Source: Pleurocapsa minor HA4230-MV1
GTDB lineage: Bacteria > Cyanobacteriota > Cyanobacteriia > Cyanobacteriales > Xenococcaceae
Assembly (NCBI GenBank): GCA_019359095.1
Contig: JAHHHZ010000020.1
Span: forward strand, 124,001 to 188,000
DNA: 64,000 nucleotides
Direction: 5' to 3'
Positions 18,504 to 27,129 of the stretch are shown piece by piece; within the stretch, counting starts at the first letter, position 1, and every line of letters begins with the position of its first letter. A program made the translations under genes and the position numbers. Below the pieces are notes generated by a model. That model was not told the DNA's origin. It was given only the letters and a program-made list of their open reading frames with translations, and ran no database searches.

Positions 18504-20247
18504 ACTTCTGCGAGTCTTAATTATTGAAGATTCAGAAGACGATGCCGAACTATTAGCGATCGCCCTAGAAAATGGTGGTTATCAGGTAATTCATCAGCGA
18601 GTTGACACCAGAGCGGATCTCGAAACTGCTTTGTCCAATAAACCTTGGGATATTGTCTTGGCTGATTATTCCATGCCTCAGTTTAGTGCGATCGCTGCTC
18701 TGGAGATCTTAAAAGAACAGCAGTTGGATTTACCTTTTGTGATTGTGTCGGGCAAAATCGGCGAAGACACTGCCGTGGCAGCAATGAAGGCAGGAGCGCA
18801 CGATTATTTAATCAAGGGACAACTGTCCCGCCTACTCCCTGCGGTGGAGCGAGAGTTAAGGGAAGCTATTTTTAGGGAAGAGTATCGATCAGCCCAAAAA
18901 AGGTTAAGATATCTTGCTTATTACGATAAGCTAACCGACTTACCCAACAGAATCTCATTTTTAGACCATCTTAATAGTGAAATCGTTCACAATCAAGAAT
19001 TTAATGTTTATGCTGACCACAATACAGTCGGTGAATCAGCCCAAAATCTTTTTGCTGTATTGCTACTGAGCATCGATCGCTTTCACAATATTAAGCGTAG
19101 TCTCGGTTATGAAATTAGTGACAAACTGTTAATGGCGATCGCTCGACGTTTAGAAAAGTGCATCATCGATCTCGATACAAACGTAGTCGCCAGAATTGGG
19201 GAAGATGAATTTGCTCTACTAATTACCGAACTCAAAAATCAGCATGATGTCATTAATCGAGCCGAGCGTTTATATCGCGAACTAATTAAACCTTTTGAAA
19301 TTAATGGTGCAACTGTTTGCTCGACGGTAAGTATTGGCATTTCCTTAAATCAAGCTCATAATCGCGAACCAGAAAAAATGTTGCGTTGGGCAGATACTGC
19401 CATGCAGTATGCTAAAGCGAACTTTGCCAGAACTTCGGTGCTGTTTAACGAGAAAATGGAGAGTACAGCAGTAGAAAGATTACGGTTAGAAAACGATTTA
19501 CAACGGGCGATCGATAATCACCAGTTATATTTAAACTATCAGCCAATTGTTTCTCTCGACACAGGCAAGATTAATTGTTTAGAAGCCCTCGTCAGGTGGC
19601 AACATGATTCTTTAGGCATAATTTCCCCAGATAAATTTATTCCAATTTGCGAAGAAACTGGACAGATTATTGCTCTTGGGCAATGGGTAATGTCAGAGGC
19701 TTGTGGTCAGCTAGTAACCTGGCAGGAGTCTTTTGCGGGTGACTCACCCTTAACCATGAGTGTTAATCTCTCCCGAATTCAGATTTATCATCCCGAATTA
19801 ATTCCTCAAATAGATAATCTGCTGGAATCTTTAAATATGGCAGGAAGAGACCTTAAATTAGAGATTACTGAAAGTACTCTGATGGAAAACACCTCGGCTG
19901 TCACCAGAGTTCTCGAACAACTGAAGGAACGAGAAATTAAACTATGTCTCGATGACTTTGGCACAGGCTATTCTTCCTTGAACTATTTACGTTATTTACC
20001 TGTTGATACGGTAAAAATAGACCGTTCCTTTATCGGCCCTGAGATCAATAATACTAATTATGATATCGTTAAAGCGATTATTAACTTAGCTCATAGCTTG
20101 GGCTTAGACGTTATTGCCGAGGGAATTGAAACCCAAGCCCAATTAAAAATATTGAAAAGTTTAGGTTGCGAATATGGGCAGGGATATCTTTTTGCTCATC
20201 CTCTTGATAGTGTCGATGTGATGAATATAGTGCAGGCTATTGAGTAG
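18496..20247 (+). CDS. Response regulator with GGDEF and EAL domains (c-di-GMP turnover)
   Basis: I use ATG 18496 rather than the TTG at 18484; it overlaps the preceding stop by 8 bp. The 583-aa protein has a REC domain (residues 4-125), a GGDEF domain (about 140-310) and an EAL domain (about 325-575). The cyclase signature reads GEDEF instead of GGDEF, so synthase activity is uncertain. The EAL domain keeps CLEALVRW, the DDFGTGYSS segment and KIDRSFI, so c-di-GMP phosphodiesterase activity is likely. It probably lowers or tunes cyclic di-GMP in response to phosphorylation. Confidence 0.92.
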   Translation: MSKLLRVLIIEDSEDDAELLAIALENGGYQVIHQRVDTRADLETALSNKPWDIVLADYSMPQFSAIAALEILKEQQLDLPFVIVSGKIGEDTAVAAMKAGAHDYLIKGQLSRLLPAVERELREAIFREEYRSAQKRLRYLAYYDKLTDLPNRISFLDHLNSEIVHNQEFNVYADHNTVGESAQNLFAVLLLSIDRFHNIKRSLGYEISDKLLMAIARRLEKCIIDLDTNVVARIGEDEFALLITELKNQHDVINRAERLYRELIKPFEINGATVCSTVSIGISLNQAHNREPEKMLRWADTAMQYAKANFARTSVLFNEKMESTAVERLRLENDLQRAIDNHQLYLNYQPIVSLDTGKINCLEALVRWQHDSLGIISPDKFIPICEETGQIIALGQWVMSEACGQLVTWQESFAGDSPLTMSVNLSRIQIYHPELIPQIDNLLESLNMAGRDLKLEITESTLMENTSAVTRVLEQLKEREIKLCLDDFGTGYSSLNYLRYLPVDTVKIDRSFIGPEINNTNYDIVKAIINLAHSLGLDVIAEGIETQAQLKILKSLGCEYGQGYLFAHPLDSVDVMNIVQAIE

Positions 20248-20254
20248 TAGGTAG

Positions 20255-20330
20255 TCCTAAAGGATAAGCTTCGCAAATAGGGAGTAGGGAGTAGTAAAAA
20301 AACGTCCTAACATTGTCTAGTATTGCTATA
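20255..20330. repeat. Small dispersed repeat and MITE family A right-end fragment
   Basis: TCCTAAAGGATAAGCTTCGCA (20255-20275; written in halves, TCCTAAAGGAT then AAGCTTCGCA) belongs to the dispersed repeat family found also at 36796, 40432, 47578, 56773 and 62556. Bases ~20301-20330 resemble the right end of the TA-flanked MITEs at 13268 and 39215 (GTCCTAAC...TAGTATTGCTATA). Confidence 0.6.
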
Positions 20331-20361
20331 GTTCAATTTTCTAAACTTAGAGCAGTTTGTG

Positions 20362-21213
20362 ATGGATAATTGGCAACACAATTTTATTTCTACCAACGGC
20401 ATTAATCTGCATTACGTCAGCCAGGGATCGGGCAAGTTAATGTTGATGCTTCACGGGTTTCCTGAGTTTTGGTATTCTTGGCGACACCAGATTCAAGAAT
20501 TTGCCTCGGATTATCACACGGTGGCATTAGACTTACGCGGATATAACGATAGTGACAAGCCAGCATCACCCTCAGCTTATCAAATGTCAGAATTTATTCA
20601 AGATCTCAAAGGTGTGATTACAGGTTTAGGCTATGAAGATTGTATCTTAGTCGCTCATGATTGGGGTGGCGCGATCGCCTGGAATTTTGCCTATGCTTAT
20701 CCTGAAATGGTGGAAAAACTGATTGTCTTAAATATTCCCCACCCAGCTAAGTTTGCTCAAGGCTTACGCACACCACAACAATTATTAAAAAGTTGGTATA
20801 TCCTGGCTTTTCAGATTCCTTTTTTGCCAGAGTTACTCTTCCAGTTGAATGACTATCAGGCAATTAAAGAGGCTTTCTCAGGAATGGCGATCGATAAAAC
20901 TGCTTTTAGCGAGGAAGACTTGAATGCTTATCGCGATGCAGCAGCCAAACCAGGGGCGCTCACGGCAATGATTAACTATTATCGTGGTATTTTTCCCTTA
21001 TTATTCAATAGCGAACCCGAATGGCCAATTTTAGAGATCCCAACTTTAACCATTTGGGGTGAAGCAGACACAGCCTTGGGGAAAGAATTAACCTACGGTA
21101 CAGAAGCTTATGTTAGAGATTGGCAAATTAAATACATTCCTAACTGTAGCCACTGGGTACAGCAAGAACAACCTGCCTTAGTTAATTCCTATATCTGGGA
21201 ATTTCTTAAATAG
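20362..21213 (+). CDS. Alpha/beta hydrolase, epoxide hydrolase-like
   Basis: The 283-aa protein (ATG 20362; GTG at 20359 is an alternative) is an alpha/beta-hydrolase fold enzyme. The nucleophile elbow is AHDWGGAIAW, with aspartate in place of serine. Together with HGFPEFWYSWRHQ (oxyanion-hole HGFP) this marks the epoxide hydrolase/haloalkane dehalogenase group. The acid is likely D in GEADTALG and the base H in NCSHWVQQEQP. The lid region (about 135-215) contains tyrosines that in epoxide hydrolases polarise the ring. Substrate specificity cannot be read from sequence. Confidence 0.85.
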   Translation: MDNWQHNFISTNGINLHYVSQGSGKLMLMLHGFPEFWYSWRHQIQEFASDYHTVALDLRGYNDSDKPASPSAYQMSEFIQDLKGVITGLGYEDCILVAHDWGGAIAWNFAYAYPEMVEKLIVLNIPHPAKFAQGLRTPQQLLKSWYILAFQIPFLPELLFQLNDYQAIKEAFSGMAIDKTAFSEEDLNAYRDAAAKPGALTAMINYYRGIFPLLFNSEPEWPILEIPTLTIWGEADTALGKELTYGTEAYVRDWQIKYIPNCSHWVQQEQPALVNSYIWEFLK

Positions 21214-21328
21214 TCATCAACTCATGACTCCCAAAGGTTATGCTCAGTTAAATACTGCAACATTGGATTGATGATGCTATGGTAAATCCTGGAGTTAAGA
21301 GCTAGAGGCTGATAGTTAAATCAAAAAT

Positions 21329-23440
21329 ATGGTGAGGAAACCAATGGTATTGCCTGGATCGAGTTTTCCTTTAGGAGCAACTGTCTATCCCAATGGAGTG
21401 AATTTCAGCGTCTTTTCACAAAATGCGACAGCAATCGATCTACTGCTGTTTAATACGGCTCAGTCTGCAAAACCAGATCACGTCATTGAACTCGATCCAA
21501 TTCGCCACCAGACTTATCATTATTGGCATGTTTTTGTTCCCGATCTAAAAGCTGGACAAATCTATGCCTATCGAGTTTATGGCGAGTATGCCCCCGAACA
21601 AGGAAATCGCTTTGATAAAACCAAAGTGTTGCTAGATCCCTACGCTAAAGCAATTGTGGGCGAAGAATTTTACGATCGCCAGGCTGCTGAAAGTCGAGGT
21701 AATAATTGCGCCCAGGCACTTAAAGGGGTAGTAGTAGACCCCAGTACCTATGATTGGGAACGCGATCGCCATCCTCGGATTCCCTATGCTTCCAGCGTGA
21801 TCTACGAAATGCATGTTGGCGGTTTTACTCGTAATCCTAATTCTGGTGTTACGCCTGAAAAAAGAGGCACCTATGCAGGCTTAATTGACAAGATTCCCTA
21901 TCTCCAAGAGTTAGGCATTACTGCTGTAGAATTATTACCAGTTCATCAGTTCGATCCCCAAGATGTTCGTCCTGGATTAAAAAACTACTGGGGCTATAGT
22001 ACCATTGGTTTTTTCGCTCCCCACCGAGGCTATAGTTCTCAGCGAGATCCTTTGGGGGCTGTAGACGAGTTTCGCGACATGGTTAAAGCTCTCCACAAAG
22101 CAGGGATCGAAGTGATTCTAGACGTGGTATTCAATCATACCGCCGAAGGCAATGAAAATGGGCCAACTCTTTCTTTTAGAGGGTTGGATAATCAGATCTA
22201 CTATATTCTGGAAGACAATCAGGCAGAATATAAAAACTACAGTGGCTGTGGCAATACCTTTAAGGGTAATCATCCTGTAGTTGCTCGGTTAATTGTCGAT
22301 TCCCTGCGCTACTGGGTTTCGGAAATGCACGTTGATGGTTTTCGGTTTGATTTAGCTTCTGTTTTGTCTAGAGACGTTTACGGTGAACCGATTGAAGATG
22401 CGGGAGCATTAAAAATTCTTTCCATTATTGAGTCCGATCCTGTCTTAGCAGGAAGTAAACTGATTGCTGAGGCTTGGGATGCTGCGGGATTATATGACGT
22501 AGGTAAGTTTGTCGATCAGGCAGATTGGTTTTCTGAGTGGAATGGCCCTTTTCGCGATGATGTGCGCAGTTTTGTCAAAAGCGATCGCGGTGCGCTCAAG
22601 AATTTGGCTGCCAGAATCTTAGCCAGTCCTGATATTTACTTCCGTCAAGATACAGATATCAATCGCTGTGTGAATTTTGTCACCTGTCACGATGGTTTTA
22701 CCCTCAACGATCTGGTTTCTTATAACGAAAAACACAATGAGGCAAATCAAGAAGAGAGTCGTGATGGCAGCAATCATAACTTTAGCTGGAACTGTGGCGC
22801 AGAAGGAGTTACCGAAGATCCTGAAATTCAACAGCTACGTTGGCAGCAAATTAAGAATTTCTTAACGGTGCTATTTATGTCCCAGGGAACACCGATGTTA
22901 CTCATGGGTGACGAAATTCGCCATACTCAGCAGGGCAACAATAACGCTTACTGTCAAGATAACGAACTGAGCTGGTTTGACTGGGATTTGGTCGAACAAC
23001 ATCAGGACTTATTACGCTTTGTCAAAATATTGATTCGGTTTGCTAAAGGACTGGAGATCTTCCGCGAAGAAAAGTTTTTACAAATAGACCAGATTAGCGA
23101 CAAACCTCACATCATTTGGCATGGACAGAAGTTAAGACAGCCTGACTGGAGTGACGATTCTCACTGTTTAGCTTTTTCTCTTTGTCATCCTCCCAGCGGT
23201 GAACGATTGCATGTAATATTTAATGCCTATTGGAAACCATTACAATTTGAATTACCATCTCTCAAGTTGGGTAACTCTTGGCATCGCATAGTTGATACTG
23301 CCTTACCTGCACCAGATGATATTGCCGATCCAGCAACGGCCAAGAAAATATACGATAACCGCTATCTAGTAGCAGCGCGATCGTCTGTCGTGCTATTAGA
23401 TCGGGGCAGTATTGTACCTATTCCCAACTTTAGTCTATAA
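21329..23440 (+). CDS. glgX: Glycogen debranching enzyme (isoamylase-type)
   Basis: The 703-aa GH13 protein has an N-terminal beta-sandwich (CBM48-like, about residues 10-120) followed by the catalytic barrel. Visible GH13 regions are DVVFNHTAEG, VDGFRFDLASVL with the nucleophilic aspartate, AEAWDAAGLY with the acid/base glutamate, and FVTCHDGFTLNDLVSYN. These match GlgX, which hydrolyses alpha-1,6 branches of glycogen after phosphorylase trimming. The length is typical. It stands alone; no other glycogen gene is adjacent. Confidence 0.95.
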   Translation: MVRKPMVLPGSSFPLGATVYPNGVNFSVFSQNATAIDLLLFNTAQSAKPDHVIELDPIRHQTYHYWHVFVPDLKAGQIYAYRVYGEYAPEQGNRFDKTKVLLDPYAKAIVGEEFYDRQAAESRGNNCAQALKGVVVDPSTYDWERDRHPRIPYASSVIYEMHVGGFTRNPNSGVTPEKRGTYAGLIDKIPYLQELGITAVELLPVHQFDPQDVRPGLKNYWGYSTIGFFAPHRGYSSQRDPLGAVDEFRDMVKALHKAGIEVILDVVFNHTAEGNENGPTLSFRGLDNQIYYILEDNQAEYKNYSGCGNTFKGNHPVVARLIVDSLRYWVSEMHVDGFRFDLASVLSRDVYGEPIEDAGALKILSIIESDPVLAGSKLIAEAWDAAGLYDVGKFVDQADWFSEWNGPFRDDVRSFVKSDRGALKNLAARILASPDIYFRQDTDINRCVNFVTCHDGFTLNDLVSYNEKHNEANQEESRDGSNHNFSWNCGAEGVTEDPEIQQLRWQQIKNFLTVLFMSQGTPMLLMGDEIRHTQQGNNNAYCQDNELSWFDWDLVEQHQDLLRFVKILIRFAKGLEIFREEKFLQIDQISDKPHIIWHGQKLRQPDWSDDSHCLAFSLCHPPSGERLHVIFNAYWKPLQFELPSLKLGNSWHRIVDTALPAPDDIADPATAKKIYDNRYLVAARSSVVLLDRGSIVPIPNFSL

Positions 23441-23476
23441 CCTAGACTTCGCAGGATGAGTAAACAAGGAACATTA

Positions 23477-23760
23477 GGGCGTGTCATCAATTAAGCCAAA
23501 CGACAGAAGAAGCAAGATAGATAGAACCCAAGAAATTAACTGCTCTGTAACGATATAGTACTGCTTCTATAAACAATCTATTGTCCTTGGCTGTCACTCC
23601 CACCGTTCCTTCTCTTCCTGGAAGTAGATTCTTAATTCTTGACCACTGATCATCTCTCAAAGCATAACGTTTGGTCACAATTTACTCTTCCTTTTAGCTC
23701 TTCTGTGGATTATTCTATCTCTTCCGAAGCGAGCGCATTTTTCTAATTGATGACACGCCC
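23477..23760. mobile_element. MITE-like deletion derivative of an IS5-type insertion sequence
   Basis: Perfect 17-bp terminal inverted repeats, GGGCGTGTCATCAATTA at 23477-23493 and its complement at 23744-23760, bound a 284-bp unit flanked by TA on both sides. Inside is only the N-terminal piece of a transposase on the minus strand, fused directly to the left end. It is therefore a non-autonomous internal-deletion derivative needing a transposase in trans. Its right end abuts the stop codon of the DUF1206 gene. Confidence 0.88.
23487..23678 (-). pseudogene. IS5-family transposase N-terminal fragment
   Basis: The 63-aa reading frame begins with a typical IS5/DUF4096 N-terminus: MTKRYALRDDQWSRIKNLLPG, then RLFIEAVLYRYRA. 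In full-length transposases this runs on into GIPWRDLP and the DDE catalytic domain. Here it switches after YRYRA to unrelated sequence and stops inside the left terminal repeat. All catalytic residues are missing, so it is a non-functional relic. The GTG start at 23678 follows a GGAAGAG purine stretch. Confidence 0.85.
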
Positions 23761-24539
23761 TAGTTAATTTGAATACGACGAAAACGAGCTTGAACCACTA
23801 GATATATAGCATAGGATAATAGTCCAAAAGCCATTAAAGCCAATAAAGCTTTCCCAAAAGGTTGTTGGGTTAAAGTGTATAGCACGCCGTCTAATCCTTG
23901 AACTTTCTGGGGGTTATATTGATGAGCAGCTTGCAAAATAAAAAAGCCAATCATAATAAATACTACGCCTCTTGCAGCTATACCAAAGCGACTGATATTT
24001 ACTAGCCAGTTTTTATGTTGTGAGTCAAGTTGGGCAAGATTTAATTCCTGACGAAATTTAGTTTTGTAAGCTTGATAAATTCGATAAAAGCCAATACCAA
24101 TAATTAGCGCTCCCCCCAATCCCACTACCCATCTACCAAGAGGCTGCTGCATCACCCTCGCTGTCCAATCTTGTTGAGAATTTCCTCCTCCGCTACTACT
24201 AGAACCAAAAGCTAGTAATGCAGCGTTGCTAGCTACTCCCATATATACTAAGGCAGTTATTGCATAGCCTAAGCGAGAGAATAACCCTTTGGCATCTTTT
24301 CCTTTGTGTTCAGGATCTTTGATAGCCTGAATTAAAAGCCACAGCACATATCCTACCAAACCAATAGCGATTAAAATTAATAATATTTTGCCAAAAGATT
24401 GTTGAGCGATCGCCTGTAAAGCTCCAGTAGTATCAGTTGTTTCGCCACCTACGCTAAATGCTGCTAGTAAAGCCAAGATCGCGATCGCTCCATAGACAAA
24501 ACCCTTGGCAGCATAGCCAAATCTTGCTAACTTTTCCAT
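23760..24539 (-). CDS. DUF1206 family membrane protein
   Basis: The 259-aa protein consists of three DUF1206 units, each with two transmembrane helices and a motif like ARFGYAAKGFVYGAIA (residues 4-19), SRLGYAITALVYMGVA (~88-103) and SRFGIAARGVVFIMIG (~182-197). The glycine-rich repeat suggests a six-helix bundle. The function is unknown, though the family is common in cyanobacteria and actinobacteria. The stop TAG is completed by the first base (complement of C23760) of the MITE, so the insertion lies exactly at the end of the gene and may have replaced the native stop. Confidence 0.85.
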   Translation of the reverse strand: MEKLARFGYAAKGFVYGAIAILALLAAFSVGGETTDTTGALQAIAQQSFGKILLILIAIGLVGYVLWLLIQAIKDPEHKGKDAKGLFSRLGYAITALVYMGVASNAALLAFGSSSSGGGNSQQDWTARVMQQPLGRWVVGLGGALIIGIGFYRIYQAYKTKFRQELNLAQLDSQHKNWLVNISRFGIAARGVVFIMIGFFILQAAHQYNPQKVQGLDGVLYTLTQQPFGKALLALMAFGLLSYAIYLVVQARFRRIQIN

Positions 24540-24886
24540 TACTATTAATTAATTATAAATATGCTTCAAATCTTCTTAAATTACTGCTAATTAAACATCT
24601 ATCTAAGTAAATATATTTGAATTATTGAGCAATATATCTAATTAAATTACTAAGCTGAAGATAAAACTATTTCTAGAGGTAGATGTATCAAAATTGATGT
24701 CAGGTTTACAATGGTGCAAAAATTTAGTCTCGAAGGAACTGAACTATATCTTTCTATCTACTAGATATTCGATTTTGCTAGGAAACAAGATTAATTATTG
24801 CGATCGCCGATATTTTTGTGTAGCTGTATCGCTAGTTAATCAAATTACAGGTTGAAGAAAAATAGTTGATATATCCAGAATAATTA
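24540..24886. other. Divergent intergenic region
   Basis: The 347 bp between the DUF1206 gene and the HPF-like gene are AT-rich with one GCGATCGC at about 24801. I see no coding or RNA feature. Confidence 0.5.
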
Positions 24887-25453
24887 ATGAAAATTAAGCC
24901 AGAGATCACTTATCGTCACCTAGAAAAAACCGCTGCAATTCAAAGTTTGGTTGAAGAAAAAATTGCCAAACTAGAAAAGTTTTGTGACTACATGAATAGC
25001 TGTCGTGTAGTAATTGAGAAAGACAACGATCATCCAAGCAGTGGCTCACCTTATCGAGTAAGTATTGATATTACCATTCCTCATGGTCGTGAATTAGCGG
25101 TAGTAGAAAGTCCTGCTGTGGGAAAACAATATCCTCCCTTAAAAACAGTAATTCGTGATGCTTTTGAAGCAGCACGTCGTCAATTGATTAGTATTACTAC
25201 TGAGCAAAAAGGAGAAAGAAAAATACACCCCGAACAGCAAGTAAGTGCAATGGTGACAAAGCTATTCGCCGAACAGGGATATGGTTTTATCCAGGAAATT
25301 AGTACAGGAAAAGAAATCTACTTTCATCGTAATAGCGTAACCAACGATGATTTTGAGCGCATAAAAGTAGGAAGTGGAGTTAGATATAAAGAAACCATGG
25401 GTGAAATGGGGCCTCAAGCGACTACAGTACAGCTTTTAGACCCTGGCAGCTAA
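24887..25453 (+). CDS. HPF/RaiA-type ribosome-associated domain fused to a cold-shock domain
   Basis: The 188-aa protein has two parts. Residues ~1-105 follow the HPF/RaiA (sigma-54 modulation) pattern: MKIKPEITYRHLEKTAAIQSLVEEKIAKLEKF and a strand-rich middle, ending with a DAFEAARRQL helix. Residues ~120-186 form a cold-shock-type OB domain with KLFAEQGYGFIQ and EIYFHRNSV (RNP1/RNP2-like). HPF proteins bind the 30S decoding region to hibernate ribosomes, and cold-shock domains bind single-stranded RNA. A role in stress translation control is inferred. The usual long-HPF dimerisation tail is absent; the OB domain takes its place. Confidence 0.85.
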   Translation: MKIKPEITYRHLEKTAAIQSLVEEKIAKLEKFCDYMNSCRVVIEKDNDHPSSGSPYRVSIDITIPHGRELAVVESPAVGKQYPPLKTVIRDAFEAARRQLISITTEQKGERKIHPEQQVSAMVTKLFAEQGYGFIQEISTGKEIYFHRNSVTNDDFERIKVGSGVRYKETMGEMGPQATTVQLLDPGS

Positions 25454-25480
25454 TTACATTTAATTACATTTAATAGTTTC

Positions 25481-25822
25481 TTACCCTGGTGGCCAACCCA
25501 TAGAGCGATCGCCAAGCAGATGTAAATGCAGATGATCTACAGTCTGTCCGCCATCTGCACCATTGTTAATCACGACTCGATATCCGTTGCTCAGATTTTC
25601 CTGTTGAGCAATCTTTTTGACTGTCATCAGTAGGTGTCCCATCAGTGCAGTATCCTCTTGAGCTGATTCAGACAGGCGAGGAATCGGCTTTTTGGGAATA
25701 ACTAAAATATGGGTTGGTGCTTGAGGATTAACATCTCTAAAGGCGAGAGTCAAATCATCTTCATAGACAATATCAGCAGGAATCTCGCGACGGATAATCT
25801 TGCCAAAAATAGTATCTGTCAT
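25481..25822 (-). CDS. HIT family protein (Hint/PKCI type)
   Basis: The 113-aa protein carries the histidine triad HLHLHLL near residue 98, plus the family N-terminus [20 protein letters not shown] and [16 protein letters not shown] proteins of this size are nucleoside phosphoramidases or hydrolases acting on AMP-linked substrates; the physiological substrate is unknown. It follows the DUF309 gene by 32 bp on the same strand and probably shares its transcript with ftrC. Confidence 0.93.
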   Translation of the reverse strand: MTDTIFGKIIRREIPADIVYEDDLTLAFRDVNPQAPTHILVIPKKPIPRLSESAQEDTALMGHLLMTVKKIAQQENLSNGYRVVINNGADGGQTVDHLHLHLLGDRSMGWPPG

Positions 25823-25854
25823 AGCTATCTCTCAAAATAAGGCGATTAATTCAA

Positions 25855-26301
25855 TTAATTCAATACTCTATTGATATAGGGCAGTTGGCAACTAGCAACT
25901 AAATCGGCAATGGAATTAGCATCATACTCTTTCTTTGTAGCTCCCGACTGCTTTTGCAAGAGCTGTTGCCAGAAATCGCTGGTTTGCTCTGGCTGGAGTT
26001 GCTGAAGTGCCTGAAGTAAAGCCATAGCCTGTTCTAATAGCTGTTCAACATTAATTTCTTCATAGTCTGGCTGGTAGTCACATAATCTTCTAACCGCCTC
26101 CCCCAGAAGAATAATTGCCCCCCGCAGATTATCATTACTGAGATGATAGCAACCTACAGCCACCTGTAAAATTCCCTGATAAAAACGCTTATCTGCTTCA
26201 GGAGCATCAACCCAAATTGCTTCTAAAGTATCGTGACAGGCATAAAACTGCTGCTGATTAAATTCAGCAATTCCTCGTTCAAATTCAGGGGAAGTAACCA
26301 T
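25855..26301 (-). CDS. DUF309 domain protein
   Basis: The 148-aa helical protein contains the DUF309 core: EFNQQQFYACHDTLEAIW, then FYQGILQVAVGCYHL and a helix with GEAVRRL. The conserved H in the FY-CH-LE motif and downstream H suggest a buried polar site, but no activity is established for the family. It sits between ftrC (56 bp upstream) and the HIT gene (32 bp downstream), all on the minus strand, consistent with one operon. Confidence 0.85.
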   Translation of the reverse strand: MVTSPEFERGIAEFNQQQFYACHDTLEAIWVDAPEADKRFYQGILQVAVGCYHLSNDNLRGAIILLGEAVRRLCDYQPDYEEINVEQLLEQAMALLQALQQLQPEQTSDFWQQLLQKQSGATKKEYDANSIADLVASCQLPYINRVLN

Positions 26302-26357
26302 AAAGTTTTTTTTCTGGCTATTGGTTAAAATCTAGGGACTTGTCAGCTTGTAATTCC

Positions 26358-26726
26358 TCAGTCCATTTCACTACAAAGCTGATTAATTTGTTCAGTCGTG
26401 ATAGATTGAGTATTGCTAGCGAAGGGATTGTCTGGGGTCAAAAACAGCATACAGTGACATTTCTTTTCTTCTCGCATCGGCACACAAGGACAGTTCCAGT
26501 AAGCTTTTTTAACTTCTGCTGCCTTGTCTTGATAGTGGCGACAGGGGCAAAGAGGAGAACCTAGTTCCTGCTTATGTTCTGCTAATCCTTTAATTACGGC
26601 AGCAGTAACGGATAAATTGCTACAAAAGTAAGTATCTGTGCGTTGAGCATACTTTTCAGCAAATTTCCTCATTGATTCGAGAGTTTTGTCAGGACTTTGA
26701 CCTGTAGTTGGTTTTGATGTAGTCAT
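26358..26726 (-). CDS. ftrC: Ferredoxin-thioredoxin reductase, catalytic beta chain
   Basis: The 122-aa protein has the full FTR catalytic cysteine pattern: YFCSN, LCPCRHYQ, NCPCVP and KCHCMLF. These cysteines bind the [4Fe-4S] cluster and form the redox disulfide. FTR passes electrons from photosystem I-reduced ferredoxin to thioredoxins, activating Calvin-cycle enzymes in light. The variable chain gene is not in this window. It heads a likely operon with DUF309 and HIT genes. The length and N-terminus are normal for cyanobacteria. Confidence 0.95.
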   Translation of the reverse strand: MTTSKPTTGQSPDKTLESMRKFAEKYAQRTDTYFCSNLSVTAAVIKGLAEHKQELGSPLCPCRHYQDKAAEVKKAYWNCPCVPMREEKKCHCMLFLTPDNPFASNTQSITTEQINQLCSEMD

Positions 26727-27129
26727 AAATGATCAAAATGAAAAAAATTTATCTTATTATAGGTTGCTGCACAATAATTCCAGATTGGTGGGAATAATAT
26801 ATTGAGCTGTTTCAGCATTATAGTAGTAACTTATTAAAGGAGAAGACTCGAAAATCTAGGATCTAACAGTAGTAATACTGAATAATTGAAAATTTATGTT
26901 GTCTAATATTTTGGCGATCGCCAATCTTTACCTAAAATAGATCGGTTATTAATGTTCAATTAGGTACACAATCGTTCTTGTGTTCAGCTAACCTTGGTTA
27001 TGGTTTCATTAAAAATAATTCAAAATGCTTATGACTATTCTGTAAAACCTAATTAACCATAATTCTAATGTTTCTTTGAGAAGCTAGCTCACAATCCAAT
27101 ATTTGAAGCAGTTACTAAATATTTAAATC
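26727..27129. other. Divergent intergenic region
   Basis: The 403 bp between ftrC (minus) and the REC-HlyD gene (plus) are AT-rich, with one GCGATCGC near 26914. No ORF worth calling and no RNA gene were seen. Confidence 0.5.
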
